A stretch of 64,000 nt of DNA, from the NCBI GenBank assembly GCA_008360955.1, contig LUCM01004760.1, positions 144,560 to 208,559 on the forward strand. Reading direction: 5' to 3'. Both the position numbers and the translations under genes were made by a program. Source of the stretch: Fasciolopsis buskii. Its lineage: Eukaryota > Platyhelminthes > Trematoda > Plagiorchiida > Fasciolidae. The notes below the pieces were generated by a model, which saw nothing but the letters and a program-made list of their open reading frames with translations, did not search any database and had not been told where the DNA came from. Below are positions 44,401 to 56,785 of the stretch, piece after piece. Positions within the stretch are counted from its first letter, which is position 1, and each line of letters starts with the position of its first letter.

Positions 44401-47374
44401 ACTTCTCTACAAGTAACTCGACCGAATTTCCTAAAACCTGCAGCCCAGTTACTCAGAAACATTTATGAGGTGATCTGTTTACTCATGTATACTCAGCTAG
44501 ATATTTTGTATGCAGCGTCCTAATGTCCGCTAGCTAACACTCTAGGCGTCTCGATCACTCACTCCACCGGGCTTTACCCTCGCTACCACTGATCTGCGGT
44601 CCACAGATTCCGTCTTTATTAATCGCCGCATTAAATCACGTTTGACTGCACTAAAGGCGAGCAGGTAAAATATCTTCATATTGCTCATGTCGCCAAAGAA
44701 AAGACCCAAGTTCTCTACCGCATGCCGGGTTGATTTGGCACTTTCGAATGGCCCCTGCTAAAGATCTTCTCCCCTTCTAGCCAGTTTCATGCTTACCAGC
44801 TCTCCCGAATTCCATTCATCATTTCTGCATCTGGACCACCACTTAATTCGTAATATCCACATCATCGTTTAATATCGTTTATCTATTTTATGCCATGTTT
44901 TCCAAATAAACCTGTTTTCTAGATAAAACAAACAGTGACCGGTAGATTGCAATATCGGCGCGTTCCTTTCGGAACTCATATCAGTGAGCTCTATTTCAAC
45001 CGACAATATCACCTCGATATACAGTTGTGTCCCAGCCAGGGAAACAGCCAACATAATATCATGGGCATATCGTCTTTGGACCCAAACGCTGGTTCTGACA
45101 AACATTTTTGTTCTCAGTGCCATAATAATTCCCCAGCTACTCACTAAACTTTTCGTGAATAAATTACAATCATACGGCTTCAGGCTGAAGACAAAGAAGG
45201 GAGACTAAGGCCAAAAACCAAAATGTTTGACTGATCTAACCTTTTTGGGCTGGTATGTTCAGACTAGATTAATTCATCCTCGCACTACGTTTCCAGCCAT
45301 CATATACCCTAGAATCTCACTCACGGTCTCCTAAGCAGTAAACGCGTTCTCACCTGAACCACTGCTGGACGAGTGTTGCATTTACCTTGTTTTTAGAGCA
45401 CCGGAAATAACAGTTTTTCCGGTGCACAAAGCTGTCCTGCTAGTTACAGACGTCGTCCATTTCTCTCTCATTCACATGCTTGTACGCCGATAGTATCTCT
45501 TATGGCCAGCCTAAGAGAGTACCTGTCAAGTTACCCTAATCAAATTTGATTAAGAATACTGCGAGGAAGCGCGGTATATGGTTAAAGACCTCCACGTTCT
45601 ATGCTTCTCCAATCTCAGTCCTCCTGCACCTGCCAGGTGCCCCTCGGGGAGAACATCACACCAACTCTTTTGTGCGCAGACGACCTTACGCGGTAATTCT
45701 GGTCTATTGGCAGTCAAAACTGGTCATTAGGGTTACGAACTGATTTCTCTGTACCAAAGAATTTGCCTGAAGCCATCACAGGCAACCCAGCTTTATTCTT
45801 AATACTTAAATTCGCCCCTACTATGCCAGTGCCTATTTACTATCCTTCACTGCAGCCAGCTCTATCATCGCGGCCCAGATTGCATCCTATAATTCCACCT
45901 AGCGAGCACCGTTAAATTTTTTTGCCCCAAGCGTCCTTTCCATCCAGTTTTATCCCTCAAACTTTACATCCCGCCACCTGATGCCCTCCAAAATAAAGTA
46001 GAAGTTAACACAGAGCATCGCAAGACTGCCACATCCTCACAAGTGTAACCATCTTTTCTTCTCTTGCCTGCTTACTGCAACCGCCAAATGAAGCATTCCA
46101 TACATTTCGTATTTATTATTCTCCCTTTTTCATGCTTGTCATCCGCCCGCCGACCTAAATTTCAATTTCAGCTCACCGGCTGGCCCTAATAAATTCATTC
46201 CGGGGAAGTAATTCTAACGCCCAATGGTAGCCACACGTTTCTACTGGACTCGTCACTCCATGATGGTCAAGCCGCTACCTGCATACTACAGCAAACCAAT
46301 ATCCTACACTGTCAATCGCAACGCAAAGCAGTCCAGATTATTCTCTCGGAAACCAAGCGTGCATCTAGACCCTGCCATGTACCTAATGGCTCTCAAACCA
46401 CGTAACATCTCGCTGTCCGGAAATTCAGAACTAGGAGACTAAAGTACTCCTCCCAAGAACAAGCAACCTACAAAAATTTAGGTATTGTACAATTTATCCC
46501 TGGTTGCATAAATAGTGAGTGGAAAACGGTGCACGTAATTAGTTACTGGTAACTCAGGCATTCCGCCTTTAATGTTCTGTATCACGTTCAGCTGCAGCTG
46601 CCTACCCGCCATTTGGGTAATCCTCAACCAAAACCCCATCGGCACAATGTGAATGGGCCACAGTTGCTGATCTGCTAATTTACAACCATAAAAATCAATA
46701 CTGTTTACATATTCCTTACAATTACTCCTCTGCCGCTTTCGTTTATAGAGTCCAAATGCCCTTTCCTCCCCACGTCACCCGGGGCCCGTTTTTACCTTCG
46801 CCTATCTCATCTTTCACCACGTATCTAACGTGAATTTCCGGTTACCACCATCTTCTTATCGTGACCTGTGTTGGATAATTAATGTTCCTCACTCTGCTTT
46901 ATCCAATTGTTTCTCCTTTTCACAACGGTCTGTCCTTTCCCGACCTTCCTAACCTTTGGAACCCTTTCATAAATCATCCCACCCATCGTGTGTGGTGTTA
47001 TATCATTCCCATCTTTCCGTTCATTTGTGGAAGTTCCCTTGAGATTTTCACTCTCTTATCACTTCACGGCTAAACGCACGTTTACCTGTGATATTTTTCC
47101 TGCCAAGACTGGCGTTTTGCCCAGGAAATCCAGTTTCATATCTCCTGATCCAAGCCATTAGGCATTGATACAAATAAGCAAACAAAGTCCTCTCAGTGGC
47201 CGTCCCTTTGATGTGGCGCGGCTTTTCATCATTTTTCTTAGATGGCCAATGGTCGTAGCTCAGATTTTCGTTCAGTGAAGTCACGACTTTGTTCTCTGCT
47301 TACTTGTTTAGCACTTTTTGTTCCTGCCAACGCTCAGTCTTGCTATTTTTATACGTTTTGTCGTCAGATTGTAG
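44401..47374. other. Unassigned
   Basis: About 3 kb with only short frames (44,869-45,208 on both strands, 46,224-46,442 plus, 46,882-47,073 plus), none recognised. Confidence 0.35.
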
Positions 47375-47440
47375 CCCCGCCTCAGAGCATGCTCCCGGAA
47401 AACCGAGAAATATATATAATATATAATATAAGTATATGCT
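47375..47440 (+). repeat. Retroposon 3' tail, family T, copy 5 (weak)
   Basis: GAGCATGCTCCCGGAAAACCGAGAAATATATATAATATATAA resembles the T tail, with an AT-rich run instead of (ATT)n. Confidence 0.45.
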
Positions 47441-48199
47441 TATTTTCATTATAAACCTTACTGCTCTTGGTATGAGTAAAGGGATGCTCACGTACAATTT
47501 TTTCTCTCCTCTTCCTCAGTCAACTCCAAGAGTGCCACCTGAAAAGGCATTGCACTTCTACCCGAACATCACCTTGGCCGTTTAATTCCTTCATCATTTT
47601 CATTGCTTGTTCTCTCTCTCTCTATTACATGGTTAATCTTTTTCCTGAGGCTTGACCTTTACATTGACCAACCCAAACGACTCTCATTGAACAGGGCTAG
47701 GCTAACCTCGAATTCTTTTATGCCCACACCTCACAGAAATCCAGCGGTTCTACAAAAAATTAGAGTTATTTCTTTTCCATCACCGTGAAGCTTCACCTGT
47801 TTTGTAGCAGGTTTCTTTCCCTCCATTTTTGGCAGATTTTCTCAGCCGAGGGTGTCGTTTTGCACCACTTTCTAGGCTTCAAACTTTAAACTGTGCCAGC
47901 TCCCGTTATTTACTATCAATCTGAGGAACCACCCACGTATTATTAAACAAAATTATCCGGACTGTGTCGCAGCACCCCGATAATCAAACGCTTCAGTATG
48001 ACTAATCGTACAATTTTTTCTGGTCCGCTTCGCAGTTGATCGCTTCCTAATCGCCAGCTGCAGCAAGCCGGAACGATGTTCATTTCTATTTTTGTAGGCC
48101 GTTCAGTTCTACCTAAAGTTAGCAATCACCTCAAATTCTGGTCAACGCGTAATCAAATTGCCTGGTCTCATCCAATACTGAGACATCGATTTCCGGCTG
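47441..48199. other. Unassigned
   Basis: No recognised gene. A TCTCTCTCTC run lies near 47,611-47,622. Confidence 0.4.
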
Positions 48200-48310
48200 A
48201 TCCTTCATGCCTCGCAACCGCACTCCCTACTCCGCACCAAGCATAAACCGGGGCTATCATGGTAGTGGGGAGCGAACAGGTTTACCGCTTTGGCCGGCGT
48301 ATATCGGTGA
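48200..48310 (-). repeat. Repeat K, old fragment
   Basis: The reverse complement reads ATACGCCGGCCAAAGCGGT...CCCCGGTTTATGCTTGGTGCGG, matching ACGTACGCCGGCCAAGGCGGT...GCCGGTTTACTCATGGTGTGG of copy A. Confidence 0.6.
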
Positions 48311-48531
48311 GGTGGCCAAGCAGAAGCGGTGGGCCGGTGCAGAGAGGTTGGCGGATCACTCGTCATGTGCTAACTTCCCAGAAGTGTTTGCGAGTAGTGA
48401 CCAGCACTCAGTCAGCTCCAAAAAAATGCACTGTTTTGCCGAACAGTTTTCTAGTTCTACTGCCCATTTGCACCCTTTTGCAACGGTTTCTTTCTATTCT
48501 TCAAAGTTATTCTTGCCCGAAATTTAAAAGC

Positions 48532-48714
48532 AGACTTACTGGTACCTGATATGAGGTGACGTTTTGCATATATCTCAAGCGCACGAGCATCTTCTTTGTT
48601 GGCCTCCCTCTGCCCCTTCCCGGAATTCTTGTTATCAAACTTTGCAAAATCTCTCCTGAGACGTCTTTTATAGGCTTCTGAAGTGGGCTGAATTTCTGCA
48701 TACATTTCACCACT
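48532..48714 (-). CDS. Possible first coding exon, minus strand
   Basis: I do not recognise a family. The minus strand has an ATG at 48,714 in a favourable context (A at -3, G at +4), then an open, charged frame (MESGEMYAEIQ, AYKRRLRRDFAKFDNKNSG, ANKEDARALEIYAKRHLISG) that reaches a strong donor consensus CCA/GTAAGT near 48,532. Composition and the well-placed donor suggest a host exon of about 61 codons. No following exon was found to the left, and retroelement origin is possible. Confidence 0.3.
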
Positions 48715-49129
48715 TTCCATTCTCAACGGATGGGACCCATCGCCTCTCGTGAGCTTCTACTGCGGTGCGCAGATTTGGCACCAAACTGCTCTCTCTGGTG
48801 AATTTACTTTATAATAATGCACTTCAAGTGGCTCCAGTTGTGTCAGAATCTCCACTGGGTCATCTACCGGCTCTTTTTTTTACAGCTGAACGGCAACCAC
48901 CGGATGCAGCCAAAATTTGCGAAATCAAACGTTCCCACAACACACCCCACAAATCAAATGATTTTATGCCAACACAAAACTTCTATCCAATCTCAGCGTT
49001 CCCACTTGTCACAGCCGGCTGTGCCTCAAATATCTGGATTTTCCTGCTGTGAATTTGTAGTGAAACACGGATCCATTTCCCCGGATTGCTTGTTTAATCA
49101 AACGTTGACCACCCTGCTCGGATTCAAAT
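48715..49129. other. Unassigned
   Basis: A 143-codon plus frame (48,817-49,248) has no recognised motif and runs into repeat Z, so I do not call it. Confidence 0.4.
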
Positions 49130-49350
49130 TGCGCGTTGCTAAAGGACACTCCCGTCACATACACACACAACCCCTACCGTTTTCGACCATCGTTTCGCCG
49201 TACCAGTGCAGCGCCTGTCTTATCGGTATCGCAATCCCAGAGAGCTGAGTGAGGGTGACGCACAATCCGTTGCAACGGCTATGGCCGGGCGAAAGTAATG
49301 CGGGAGCAATGTTAAGTCGAACGGCCTTACAATTTTGGTGGCCCGACATG
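49130..49350 (-). repeat. Repeat Z, copy 2
   Basis: The reverse complement contains TTGTGCGTCACCCTCACTCAG, ATTGCGATACCG and CGCTGCACTGG, paralleling 58,530-58,610 and 32,080-32,140. Confidence 0.5.
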
Positions 49351-52029
49351 TTTCATCGTTCACATTATTCTGAATTCTTTTTGCTGCATCACAGCCATTT
49401 ATATCCGTTCTTGTTGCCAATTGCTTTTTCATGTTGATTTTTCAGCTACTCTTTATTGACAGATTCTGGCACCTTTTATTGATGTAATCTTTCACATATG
49501 GTGCTATATGTGCGCAGCTAATACCGGCCTCAGAACCGAACATGGGTGTCTTTTCCTTCATATACCTTTCACAACGCCGCGCGATCTCGAACTCTGGTTC
49601 ACTTTAGTTAAACTGAAGTTCGAGGACTTTGCTTTGACCAGCTACGTCAGTAGTTTCAGTTGGATGAATGGCTGTCTTTCCCATCTTCCTCAAGCAAATC
49701 CATTTCAAATATTGGGCCCATCTGGACCTAAAAATATCATGATTGTTCAAGACAGTCTTCAAGTGAATTTTATAAATTCGAATAAATAAACACTTTCATG
49801 CTAATGCCGCCGCTTTTAATTATCGCAACCTCAAGTACTTCCGTGTTTAGGCTTTCAAGACGAGATTTCGTTTTATGCAATGTTCGATTGACCGTACATT
49901 TCGCTACGCAACTCTCCTGGATTTCACTTTCTTTGATTTCCCTTTTTCGCCCCATGTTATCCACTCTCCCACATTCAATCGTGTTTATGTCCATACGTTG
50001 CAGACATTGTCATAGGAGACGATCTACTCGTGCCGCCGAAGGCTAATCCTGGTCGGATGTTCCAACATAGCTGTCTATGGGATCCTCACAAAAGGAGGCT
50101 AGACGGTTAAGACGAGATGACCCTCCTGACTCAAATTTCACCCACAAATATTTGTCGCCTTCCGTGTATGTTCAACCAAATATGACCGATAATAAACATT
50201 TGTTATCAGTTCATTGATCTGCCATCCCTCACAAGTGAGCCTTTTTCACCTCACTGTTTACCGTAATTCAAGAACACCTTTTCCGGACTTGTCGTAATTC
50301 TGGCTTAGAAAGAAATTGTTAATGTTAATGTACCTGAACTTGAAACCATACCTTCCACCCAAGCGGTATTACAGCAGCGCAAAGCATGCTTCTAACAAAA
50401 TTTTGAGCGAAGTTTCAGTAAACAAAACAGGAACATGCTAGTGAGGACAAACCCCCGACATCGTTTCCTCTGGCCAGCCGACGACGCATGTTGAAAATTT
50501 TATATTGATTCAGCGGCACCAAAAGGCCAGAGAGGAATTGCTAAGATTGAAATTAGACTTCCACTGCCCTAGGTTAGAAGTGTTACCAACCTATAAAAGG
50601 GAATTCGCAAAACGTGCCGCCAGCTGACTTGGTTAACGTCATCCGTTAAGAACGCTGCCTGCCTTCGACAGATGCAACTGCTCATTACGCGAAAGAATTA
50701 GGGTTATGGTGCAAAGTCATAGGATTAATGACCGTAACTTATATCTTTCAAAACCGCATAGAAAGAGGCGACAAATTAACCTAGTGCAGGCATTTTAAAT
50801 CGCTGTCGATTTCCTGAGTCTCAATTCGAACAGCTTTTTTTCAATAGGAAGCAGATTCTTTTACACGTGTCCAATAAGGAAGGTATGCAAAAACAAGGTC
50901 TGCACCGCCAGATGCACTGGACCATTTAGTATTAAGACCACAAATATATCGAAGCCAACTGGTAAATTGCAGAAAGTAGGTCCCTTTGGACGGCCGTTGG
51001 GTTGCAACTGGAACGCGGTATGTCCCGAGGTAGGGCAGTTTCCAGTGAATTGTCCGTAGGCTTCCTAATGTACGTTCAACCTTGAACGATTTAAGCCACG
51101 AATGCTTAGGAACCATTATGTCCTCCACATCCAGTGCTAGATAAAGTATTCCTTTTCTGTTATCCTTGGCAATTTCCACTGAAATGGATTTTCATAGGAT
51201 GGATGCCTAACCTGGGTGAAAACCATCAAAATATTTCTGGGTTTTTGAATGACCCAATCCAAAGTCTACCACTTGAAAACTGACATAAGTTGAACGGAAA
51301 CCCAGTCACTATGGACCAGGGAACCAAATAACCTTCAAGCTTTGATCTTCAATAACATTTCCCGACCTCAAAACATACCTAGGATGTTCTACACCACCTG
51401 GATGGAGCTGATCTCTGTAAAGAAGGCTCGAAGATCAGCGACACCAGTGCCAAAGGAGCAGCTGGGAAGCGGCCAACAAATGAAGCCAAATGTTACGGAA
51501 GTTTTACTAGATCACAAAGCGAGGGGGACATAAATGAAACGCTTACAAAATCATAAGAACCAGTGCCGATGAACGCAGTGAATGTTTCTGCAATCCACGT
51601 ATCTGAGGGCTGCAAGGAAAAATTTTAAGTTTTGGATGGAGCAATGCGTGCTATAGATACTGGCTAACGTCTTCATTAGCCAATTGAATAGCAAGTGGAA
51701 TTGCTTGGGCGAGAATTTTGTGGATGTACAATCAGAAAATCTTCCAAAATTCCAGCAGAAAATTTGGGATGAGATGTTCCCTGAAAAGAGGAATTGACTT
51801 TTAGGACGAATATGGTAGCAGTTCCACGGGTGCATCGGCTTTATAGAATATGTTGTTTTGTGAAGTTGGCAATCGTGAAACGATCTAGTGGTACCCCTCT
51901 CTTGCCGTGCCCGCGAAGTGAGTGTTCTCCGAGTTCACCTGTGGCAGATACTAGGCCGCCAGATCAGGGATACGAAAAAGATGGCACTCGTAGAGTCGAA
52001 GGTCGTTCTGTGCATCTCATCGGAATAAA
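49351..52029. other. Unassigned
   Basis: Frames at 49,770-49,994 (minus, 74 codons, charged), 50,841-51,179 (minus, 112 codons) and 51,794-52,060 (plus) have no recognised motifs. The last part may already be LINE. Confidence 0.35.
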
Positions 52030-53450
52030 TCTAGACCCTTTGGTACACGATGGTGGCTGACCGCCTAAAGCAGGGAATTGCAGGCCAGTGAGCCCGACAG
52101 CTGTCCCCTGAAAAGAATCAGGGTGCATTATCGGAGTCTACTGGCGTCTGCACCGAAGCAGCCTCTCATGATGCCCGTCAGTCAACACGGTTTGGGGGAA
52201 ACGGATCCTCTCTTACAAATATCCTGCTCTTCTTGGACGAACTTGTCAGTAGATTTCGTGCAGGCCTGCTGATAGAAATGGTTTACTCTACCTTACTGAA
52301 ACACCTGTCTTGGTAAATCCCCACCTACTACTGAATTTGCGAGCCTTTGGCGCACGCAGTGAGTCGCTGAATTGGGCAGACCATGTTTCATTCGACTGTA
52401 TACCTCAACTCTTGGTCGGAGAAATAATTTGGACACAAGGGTGGTCAAGAATGGGGTATTCCTGGACTCGAAAATTGGGTCACTGCTATTTTGTGGCCGT
52501 AAAATTTCGGTTACTTTGCTGTGGCCTCCAAGCTTCTGCCCTGAGGATGACGTAAAGGCGATTGAACCCTCCAAACGTGACACTAGCCGATGGTATTTTC
52601 TGAAGTTCAAAGTTGGCGATAATATGAAACGAACTATTTAAAGCAGAAAAAGTCCAACCGCACATGAGGCGCGCAGTGGGTGGTGCAGATGCACTCCAGG
52701 GTGGTCTTTTCACGGCAGATGCAGCAAGCGAATTAAAAAAATCCTTGAAATTGCAGTAACCTCGGATTTTAAAAGGACTGGCTAGTTTGCGAGGACTGCA
52801 AGTAAAGCCGAAGGAGAGATTTATGGACTGAGGCAAGCGCTGTCGCTTACAAATATGGAGCTTTCACTTACCTTGTGTAAAGAGTATATTAGACCTTACT
52901 TAGAATACTGCATTCAGGCTTAATCTCCACTACTCCAAAAACATAACGACCGTTTAAAGAAAGTCCAAAAATTAGCCGCACGCGTGAACGAAGCTCCACA
53001 GAAGATGGCCCGTGAACGAAAGCGATGGACTGAACTTGTTCTAACTGGAAGGCCAAAGAACCTTGGGATATCTAATTGAAAAGTTCAAGTTAGGTTAAAG
53101 TAATATTATAATTCGGTCAGAGACCCCTGCCCGAGAAGACTTCGGCTACAGAACTAAGGGAAATTAAACGAAACCTATAATCCATGACCATCAGTCGATA
53201 GCTAGAGCGCAATTCCTAATCGGCTTAATGATAAGTGGAAAGAATGCGTCGTCTGTGAGAACCTTTGAGACGCGCTATCAATAGCATTATGGTATAAGTA
53301 GGTTGTTCCCTTCGGTTCACTTCTAACCGTTCACGTTTCGCCCAGAGCCATTCGGCCATTATTAACTTTTGATAGAATGTACTCCAGTCGGGACTCAACC
53401 TCTTCCAGGTCCACCCCACGGGCACCAACAAATGAGACGTAAAATAGAAT
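52030..53450 (+). mobile_element. CR1-like LINE RT fragment (plus)
   Basis: Plus-strand pieces: a GNCRPVSPTAV-like box near 52,075, SQHGLGE near 52,180, LTNILLFLDELVSRFRAG near 52,214, then after a decayed stretch LTNMELSLTLCKEYIRPYLEYCIQA with SPLLQKHNDRLKKVQKLAARV (52,846-52,990). The last block is the highly typical 'Y-RP-LEYC-QAW-P-L-KD---LE-VQ' region of CR1. Motifs A to C are not legible. The 3' part decays toward 53.4 kb, where it meets the next LINE tail to tail. Confidence 0.85.
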
Positions 53451-53519
53451 GCCGTAACTTACCCAGATGGCCAGAGTCACAAAAGTCTGCAATTCAAATC
53501 GAGAATGCAGAAAGAATGA

Positions 53520-55000
53520 AAAAAAAGCCCACCAGACCTCACTCCATCGGGGAAAACTGTATCCCAGTTGCCATCTAGGGATTGTTTAAACGAAGCCGAG
53601 CTCTGAATGTTTACCACATCCCCAGGCAGTCGGTTTCATACATTTTCGATCATAGTACTAAAAGGCGCGACCTAACCGAAAGTCCGCACCGCGTTTTTGC
53701 AAACTCCTCATGGCCGCGTGTGCGATGATCTTATTATTCTATAACAAGGCCATTTATTTGAAGTATTGAAAACTTGTTTACAATCCTGGAGGCTTCACTG
53801 AGTACTCCCCGTGTCTCTTTCTGTACAACGAGAAGAGATCCAAGTAGCATGGTTCCACCCTGCCTCTCAACTAATCTCATACTTAGTTGCCGCACCTGTT
53901 CAAGGCGAGCGGCGCTTTAACTGAAGAGGGGAAATCCGGCCTTCACACAACAGCCCAAGTGAGATCTTAATGTGGATAGTATTAGGATATGAATACCTCC
54001 AAGTTACTGCAGAATAAGCCTCACTTCAGAGTAAATAGTTCACTTCCAGCTCTATGGGCTGCCATGGTTCGTTTAACATCTTTCGTGATTCATCCTCACT
54101 CTTTCACCTTGCTAACGGCGTCCACAGTATGCAGTCCCATGTCGTGGTACTGTGATTTTTTCACTGCTTCAGATCAACACATGGTTCTTTCCCCGTCTGG
54201 AGTCAAGTCATACTTCTTTGTCCAATTTAGGACGCCGCTGAAGCCGTTGCTTCCCGTAGACTCGTCGAATTGACTTGTTCAGCAACGAAGATGCTAGGCG
54301 GAGGTCACCGATAAAGACCAGGAAAAGGGCAGCGCCTAACTTTGACTTTTGTGGGACACTGCTCGTGAGTTCGAGCTTGACAGGCCACCTTACCCTAAAC
54401 TAATCTAAGGTGATCCTCTGATAAGAAATACCTTCAGCTACTAGTTTGCTCGCCCCGAGCACCAAACTATTCTAACTTGATTAGCAGCATGCAATGATTC
54501 TGTGATTTATTGCTGAGGCCGAGATAACATCCTTCAACTTGTTGGACGTCATCGAATCCCCCAACGACTTCATCCGGGAGGCACAAAAGTCTGACAGTAC
54601 AATGCCTATTCCCGTTTGGCGTTGTTGGATTGGGTAGAGTATTCAGTGCTCAGTTGGGTTTGGGAGGATATGGGCTTGGATTAACCTCTCCATCACTTTG
54701 GACAGGACGCTAGTAAGACTAAACGGCCTGAAGCTTTCCATGGTAGAGCTTGGACCACCCTCATGCATGGCTATAACCGCTGGATCACCCCGATCCCTCT
54801 GTACTTAGCTTTGGCTTGTGCTGGCCCCAAATGTCGTGCACAGCGGTCCACTGATGATCCTGGCAAACATTATCAAACCAGGAAGGCGTTTTTGTTTAAC
54901 CAATCCACTTGCATAAGCACATGTTCCTCCGTTTTCAACGATAACCTAGTATGTTCTGACAATGGGCCCAGCATCACAGCTCCGAGGTCATTCCCGTAAA
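53520..55000 (-). mobile_element. CR1-like LINE RT fragment (minus)
   Basis: Minus strand: DPAVIAMHEGG and ESFRPFSLTSVLSKVMERLIQAHI (54,785-54,680), a PQKSKLGAALFLVFIGDL block near 54,330 (motif B area), AAHRAGSELF near 54,070, a LGCCVKAGFPLFS region with SAARLEQVRQLS near 53,960-53,890, and the C-terminal NRLPGDVVNIQSSASFKQSLDG near 53,640-53,580, the standard CR1 'WN-LP--VV' ending. Motif A and the FADD box are missing or unreadable. Its 3' end abuts the plus-strand LINE. Confidence 0.84.
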
Positions 55001-55689
55001 CCCTGTGGATCGCACCGAACTAATTGGCTAGTGCGCCTGCTTGCTATGATCATAATTATCTGACCTCTAGCACTTAACGGATCGGCTACACCCGCACGTG
55101 CGCCTTTTCTCTACACGTAGGTGCAAAACTTCTGGCCATGTTACTTGGCGCACTGTGCCAGCGTGAAATCATACTCGCGCTTTTCGACTCGGACAAAATT
55201 TATTTTACGATTCCTAAGTTTTGTCTATTGGACCCCATTGTCGCTGACTCCGCGCACTGTTGTTTGCCCCTCAGCATTTGCTGCGCGGCCTATTGGCCAT
55301 AGCGACATAAGCCTAACACCACAGTGCATTTATCTTTTACCTTCCGCATTAATGAGCTAATGATATACATAATTTATCACGAACGGCGCCGCGGCAAACA
55401 GAGGGCTGCCAAGTGGGGAAGTTGACCGGCGGTTGGAGAATTCAAACCCGCGATCTTCACGGTTAAGCGCAACGACCTTTCAGCTTGTCCACCTCCGGCC
55501 AAACGATTGCTGTATCCCAAAAGTGCGAATTCATTCTGGAGGGCTTGTATGTGTCCCCTGATTACTTCTCATAATTCCCCACTTTGGCGTAATTATCCGT
55601 TTTCAAAGTTAAGATCTTTCCTTTGGGTTGGAAGTTAGGTAGTGCCACAGTACTTAATTTTCCGTTTTTTTGGCGGAAACACTTACCCT
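55001..55689. other. Unassigned spacer
   Basis: No recognised gene or repeat. Confidence 0.4.
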
Positions 55690-56615
55690 ATGCTCTGACG
55701 ATTATCCGATCCTGGAAAGACGATATTTCCCTTACCATACCATGCTTGGATTCCTTCCACCACACCATGAGTAAACCGGCGCCACCACAATAGTGCGAGG
55801 CGCGGCCATATCCACCGCCTTGGCCGGCGTACGTCGGGCGGGCAGCTTGGCTGCAGCGGTGTGAGGGTGCAACTAGGTTGGCGGAATAAACATCAAGCTG
55901 TGTTTTCAGGTTCGGTGGCCACCACTCGGTCAGCCCCACCCATTAGCACTGTTGTGGTAAACAACACTCTAGCTCCTACGTTCACGTGCACCACTTTGTA
56001 CTGGCTTCCTTTTGCTCTTTCCCAAAATTCTTCTGTCAAACCCATACAAAACGCAGTCACTGAGAACAGTGTTTTTATTGGCATCTGATATAAACTGACG
56101 TTCACAATGCATCTTGACATCCGAAAAAAGGTGAGGACCGTCATTTTTCATCAACCTCTATTTTGGTCTGCGGAATTTGGCAATAGACCGACGCTGTTTG
56201 TCACAGTTCTCAACACGAGCCCGTCAGACGTTGCCCCGTTTGATTCCGGTTCTCCTTTTTTTCCAACCTCACCTTCATCTCTGGAAAACGCTGAAATTCA
56301 TGAACTCAGAATTGCTCAAAACAAACCTTGTGTATTAGTCTTACGGTTGCACAATTTACATCCCGTTTCGCCGCTCTCCTTGCTCAACGAACTGTGCTTT
56401 CAGATTTTTCGCCTGATTTACTGCCTCATTTGGTATCCTGTCTGGTTTTGACTCATCTCCATTCCGTTATCACATTCATATTGATCTTTATCTCCACCAT
56501 ATAACTCTCTCGAGTTTCGAGGATACCGGCCAACGAAAAGCGACATCCATTGCCTCCCAGCCATTTTTACGCCTGCTATACGCACCTTTGCAGCATTCAA
56601 ACATAATATTACTCG
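55690..56615 (-). mobile_element. Repeat K, young copy C (minus)
   Basis: It is the reverse complement of copy A with very few differences seen (for example GTGCACGTGAACG for GTGCGCGTGAACG, one A lost in an A run near 55,903, GGATCGG for GGTTCGG near 55,711). It shares the 3' end AGAGCATAGGGTAAGTG and begins at CGAGTAATATTATGTTTG, which is likely the 5' limit of homology with copy A (15,144). The region left of 15,144 that copy A shares with the old 4.7-kb copy is absent here. Confidence 0.87.
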
Positions 56616-56689
56616 CAGTGGAGTCACTAAAAAATCTTTGCCAACCAATATCAAGCTTTAAATGAAAAGTGGAAACCTCGTGCTCAGGA

Positions 56690-56785
56690 AATCATATTTC
56701 CCGTTATGATCTTGTGCCTTTCGCAAATTGAGAAATATACATTATTATTATTATTATTATTGTTATTATTATCATTATTAAGTTT
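56690..56785 (+). repeat. Retroposon 3' tail, family T, copy 6, with (ATT)n
   Basis: GATCTTGTGCCTTTCGCAAATTGAGAAATATACATT is followed by an (ATT)n/(GTT) microsatellite to about 56,780. It is close to the 5' end of K copy C. Confidence 0.72.
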
